Assembly (NCBI GenBank): GCA_014904985.1
Contig: MU128922.1
Coordinates: 258,249 to 322,248, forward strand
Length of the DNA stretch: 64,000 bases
From: Hydnum rufescens UP504
Lineage: Eukaryota > Basidiomycota > Agaricomycetes > Cantharellales > Hydnaceae
Direction: 5' to 3'
Part shown: piece by piece, positions 60,488-64,000 of the stretch
Layout: each line of letters opens with the position of its first letter
Position numbering within the stretch: position 1 is the stretch's first letter
Translations under genes and position numbers: made by a program
The notes under the pieces: model-generated
Told to the model about the DNA's origin: nothing
Databases searched by the model: none
What the model saw: the letters and a program-made list of their open reading frames with translations, nothing else

Positions 60488-61860
60488 GTGAGTATTTTTT
60501 CTAGTAGATACAACAGCGCAAAAAGAGCAGCTGATAGCTGCTCTTTTTGTGCTGCTTTGGAACATCTTACTAACGTCTCTTTATTTATTTTAGATTGAGG
60601 CCTCATCCAACGCACGAATGAGAGCCCAAACAGCCACTGCGACATATGGAAACGCTGACGCAGCAACGCGACATCCGGCAACATGACACAGAAACATGAT
60701 GCATGACGCACGACACGGCAACGTGCCAAACGAAGACGTGCCAAATGAAGATGCGCAAATGAAGACGCGATACATGGTAATGTGACACACGGCAATGCGA
60801 CCTACAGCAACGCGCCAAATGAGGCCCCCAGGAACCACACACCCGCCACGGCGGGTGTGTGGTACTATATAATGTGAGTCCCCCCCCCCAGTAGCTACAG
60901 GCACGCAAAAAGAGCAGCAAAAGCTGCTCTTTTTGCACTGCTTTGGAATTTTTTCTTTACTGATGTGCATTATTCTAGATTAGGGCCCGTCCAATGCAGG
61001 ACGATAACCCACGAAACGACGAAAGCCCAAACAGTGACGTGCCACACAGCAACGCGACACGGCAACGCGACACGGCAACGCGACATGGCAATGCGACATG
61101 GCAATGCAATACATGGCAGCACGATACACCAACATGACACAGCAATGGGCCAACGATGCAACCGCACCAAAGCCCATGGCAGCGCGCCAAACAAGGGCAC
61201 GGAATCACACACCCGCCCCGGCGGGTGTGTGGTTCTATATCAGGTAAGTCCCCACCCCCCTCAGTAGCTACAGCCATGCAAAAAGAGCAGCGAAAGCTGC
61301 TCTTTTTGCATGGCCCTTATTTTCTAACTAATTAAAATAATATTTTGTAGGTTTCAACTGCCCTCGCAAATGAATACCGACAAAGAACCCCCATAACCCT
61401 GCCTATCGACCCTGAAGACGGGGGACCCGTATGAACCACCATGCATACAAGCCGGCATATGTACACACCGGCGTATGGACGAGCCGGCGTGCACGGTCCC
61501 AGTACCCTACACCTGCGGGTGTGGGGTACAAGGTATGTGTTATGTTTTTTTTTATTTCTTAGTCTTGTGGCGCAAAAAGAGCAGCATAAGCTGCTCTTTT
61601 TGCATTGCATTAACGTTGTACTAACATTGAATCCCTTATTTCTATAGACCTTGACCAGAACCCACATGAACCCCCCTGAACCCGCCAAATGACACCCTGG
61701 GAAACAAACCGCGAACGAGCCCCTGTGAACGAAAACCGCTCCCTCAAGGGAGCGCCCAAATGGAACTGGCCCTGACGGGGCATATGAACCCACCCGCTGT
61801 GGCGGGTGTGGTGGGTATATGCAGGTGTGTGACCCGCAGGAACCACGCCCCCCCCCCCCT
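60488..61860 (+). repeat. Hairpin array of element B, right half, with four introns
   Basis: Predicted introns are 60488-60593, 60874-60978, 61244-61350 and 61533-61647 (106, 105, 107 and 115 nt). Each has a GTGAG, GTAAG or GTATG donor, an H1 hairpin in the middle, CTAAC or similar, and TAG. H1 starts near 60518, 60904, 61275 and 61570. H2 starts near 60449, 60835, 61205, 61501 and 61790. Exons 2 and 3 carry internal degenerate repeats of GCAACGCGACACG type and have no long common frame. Confidence 0.75.
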
Positions 61861-61889
61861 GTGGTGGCAGACCCGGGGGGGATAATATG

Positions 61890-62440
61890 ATATATATAAT
61901 AGTAGTAATAATAATATAATATAGTATAATATAATAATAAAATAGTAAACATAATAATAATAATAATAGTAAGTAATATAATAATAAGAAAGTAATAATA
62001 ATATAATAATTAGATAATAATATTGAATAATGAGTTAATAATAAAATATAGTAAGTAATAATAATAATAATAAAATAGTAGTAATAATAATAATAATAAT
62101 ATAGTAGTATAATAATAAATAATAATAATAGTAATAATAATAATAATAATAATAGTATAATAATAATAATATAATAGTAGTATATAATAATAGTAGTATA
62201 ATAATAAATAATAATAGTAGTATAATAATAATAGTAGTAATAATAATAACTAGTTAAGTAATAATAAATATAGTAGTATAATATAATAGTAGTAATAATA
62301 ATAATAGTAGTAATAATATATAGTAGTATAATATAATAGTGTAATAATAATAATAGTAGTAATATAATAATAGTAGTAAATAATAATAATAGTAGTAATA
62401 ATAATAATAATAATAGAGTAATAATAATAATAATAAATAT
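61890..62440. repeat. (TAA)n-rich tract
   Basis: About 550 bp of ATAATAATA units with AGTAGT variants lie between the last array exon and the right terminus of element B. Open frames of Ile, Leu and Tyr here are artefacts of composition. Confidence 0.9.
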
Positions 62441-62591
62441 TAGCACAGCCATGGATTGGCTGACAGATGGCCAAAAACTGAATTGAAATGGTGATTTGGC
62501 CGTTTAAGGTTTGGGGACCTCTTAGGTACCATTTTCTGCCCCGAAAGTGGTAAACATAAAATCTAAGGTCCCCCCCATGACTGACAGCCTG

Positions 62592-64000
62592 GTTGTTGCT
62601 TGTTGTATTGGTCGGCGGTCGCTTTCTGTTGCTGGGTGTGGCTTGCGGCAGTTGTGAATTCACAACTGCATTGCTGATATTCAAGAAGCGCCAAGTGCTG
62701 GCACTGCAAGCACAGAACACAATATAAGCCAACCATGATATGTGAAACAAAACTATATATCAATACTTTGCCAGGACAACCTGAAGAATACATTGGATAA
62801 TGAGTCCAGAGCTCAAATAAGGCTGAGACTGGCCTGATTGCAGAGTGGAGTGGGCCACTTCTATGCATCAGAAATTGGCCCAAATTTTAAATATAATAAT
62901 GTTATTAATAACTCTACACTGATGATTATTATCTGGATGATTCTCGCATTTTTCAATTTTTTCATGCTTCAATTCCCTTAAATAGGAATTGAAAGGTGTG
63001 AAAAATTGAAAATGCGAGAATCGTCCGAGATAGATCAATCACCATGTGTTTATATATAACATTACGATATTTTAAGTTTAGGAGCCATTCTGATGCCGGC
63101 ATAAAAAAAAAAAGTGCCCAAATCCACTCTGCAATCAAGCCATCTCATGCTTATTGGCTCTGACTTCATTTATCAATGTTATTTTTTAGGGTTGTTCTGG
63201 GCAAATATTTATTATATTAGTATTTATTCACAATATAAATGGTTGCTACTATTGTGTTCTTGTGGCTTGCAGTGCCAGCATTGGGCGGGGTTCTTTGAAT
63301 ATCCGGCAATTGCCAGCATTGAATCTATCTTTGCTTTTTAATGCTCTGCAACCACAAACAAGCAACCGCACCGAAAAGGCAAGCGAACAGACACGAACAC
63401 CTGCCGCTGCGGGTGCGACAAGGTGAGCTGTTTTTCCTTAGGTTTTAAAGATACAATGGCACAAAAGGCAGCGAAAAGCTGCTCTTTTTGTGCTGCTTTG
63501 GAATTTTTTAGCTAACACACCTTATATTTATTTTAGATTTTGAAGGCCTCACCCAACGCACAAGAGCCCAAATGGGAATGAACACGCAGCACAATGCATG
63601 GGATGTGAATGGCAGTGCGACGGGCACGGAACGACAGCAGCAGTGGCGACGTACAGCAAAGCACGACACGGCAGTACGATGCAGGCAGCGCGACAACACG
63701 GCCAACGTGACACAGCAATGTGCCACACGACGGCGATATACGGGCACTGCAACCAAAACGAGGAACGGACCGGGCGTCAAAATGACATGACAGGATCAGC
63801 ACACCCGCCAAGGCGGGTGTGTGATTCCATATCAGGTCAGTTCCTCCGCCCCCACTACCTACAAGCCATGCAAAAAGAAGCAGCGAAAAGCTTGCTCTTT
63901 TTGCATGGTATTTATTTTTAAAACTAATTTATACCTTCTATTACAGACTTTAATTCTCCGCACCAACGAATACCGACACAACCCGAAAACCCCCCTTCCT
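62592..64000 (+). mobile_element. Array element A, right part (runs off the window)
   Basis: Directly after element B the sequence resumes with the first-exon text of element A. A decayed palindrome follows (about 62655-63325, centre near 62981), then plus-strand units. Introns are 63423-63536 and 63836-63946. H1 lies near 63458 and 63868, H2 near 63398 (degenerate) and 63800. Compared with element B it has many one-base indels and lost CpG sites, so A is the older copy. Confidence 0.7.
62655..63325. repeat. Decayed palindrome (centre of element A)
   Basis: The arms share inverted similarity throughout (AATTCCCT..AGGAATT at the centre, TTCAAGAAGCGCCA against TGCCAGCATTGGGCG..TTCTTTGAA outside) and align with the palindrome of element B. 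Confidence 0.75.

Larger units (their letters stand above)
56865..62591. mobile_element. Array element B, nested in A
   Basis: This 5.73-kb insertion has inverted termini: CACCTTGGTCAGTCAT (56865-56880) against the reverse complement CAGGCTGTCAGTCAT (62577-62591). Similarity extends inward to ACCACTTTTGGGGCAGATAA and GGTACCTAAG..GGTCCC (56910-56945, inverted at 62514-62560). An 8-bp direct repeat GTTGTTGC flanks it, a hAT-like length, though the site is a simple repeat. From left to right it holds an AT-rich zone, minus-strand array units, a first exon with polyQ, a long palindrome, a second first exon, plus-strand units and a TAA-repeat tract. No transposase is seen. Confidence 0.72.

Noticed and set aside
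54630..61600. Rho-independent terminators or attenuators
   Set aside because: The hairpins with T-rich arms look like bacterial terminators, but the T run is part of the stem, copies occur inside predicted introns, and the sequence is eukaryotic.
54487..61860. CRISPR array
   Set aside because: The repeats are spaced but are two different palindromes, the spacers are themselves repeated and hold splice signals, no cas gene exists, and the context is fungal.
61610..62452. 280-codon minus-strand ORF rich in Ile, Leu and Tyr
   Set aside because: It comes from the TAA/TTA repeat tract; no complexity or homology supports a gene.
1..64000. tRNA or rRNA genes
   Set aside because: No cloverleaf with A and B boxes and no rRNA sequence was recognised by eye; a tRNAscan run would be needed to exclude them fully.

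Overview
The window looks like a nuclear contig of a filamentous basidiomycete, most likely an Agaricomycete. The evidence is short GT..AG introns with CTNA branch points, a C2/NACHT/WD40 NLR of the Agaricomycete type, a three-domain peroxisomal MFE-2, a vacuolar endopolyphosphatase, and many Ty1/Copia and Ty3/Gypsy remains. I saw no rRNA or tRNA gene. One assembly gap of 25 N lies at 50320-50344.

Layout. (1) 139-22348: an NCS1 purine/cytosine permease gene, now a pseudogene, is split by about 20 kb of nested transposons. A Copia element (LTRs 1436-1846 and 21191-21601, target duplication CCCTG) sits in the permease. A Gypsy element (LTRs 5245-6623 and 19627-21008) sits in the Copia. The Gypsy in turn carries a solo-LTR-like insertion and a 3.76-kb terminal-inverted-repeat (TIR) element, 10752-14511. 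(2) 22350-44414: a more CpG-rich gene island. It holds debris of an NLR, an unrecognised small gene, endopolyphosphatase (29092-32467), MFE-2 (34018-38265) and a large NLR with 14 near-identical WD40 repeats (38971-44414). (3) 44994-64000: accessory DNA with a third copy of the Gypsy LTR, an unrecognised long ORF, a second GC-richer Gypsy (LTR plus gag) and two large repeat elements, one nested in the other.

The most unusual content is a repeat system present in four places (10752-14511; 44994-46328; 54487-56864 continuing at 62592-64000; 56865-62591). It alternates two hairpins: H1, with arm AAAAAGAGCAGC, and H2, with arm CCACACACCCGC. Each unit of about 215-340 bp reads as an exon ending in H2, then a 5' splice site, an intron of about 105-115 nt with H1 in its middle, a TACTAAC-like branch point and a TAG acceptor. 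Units point away from a centre on both sides: minus strand on the left, plus strand on the right. In two elements the centre is a palindrome of about 640 bp that gives the same first exon on both strands. About 35 H1 and 38 H2 copies are visible, and many have matching changes in both arms. In the 10752-14511 element the centre is instead a two-exon fragment of a BET-type bromodomain gene whose splicing joins the array exons in phase. The array occurs in two element types with different termini, so it may be a module separate from the transposons that carry it.

The core genes do not form a pathway. MFE-2 works in peroxisomal beta-oxidation, endopolyphosphatase in vacuolar polyphosphate turnover, and the NLR probably in non-self recognition. 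Several conserved exons carry one-base indels, often in G runs, so some frame breaks may be consensus errors.
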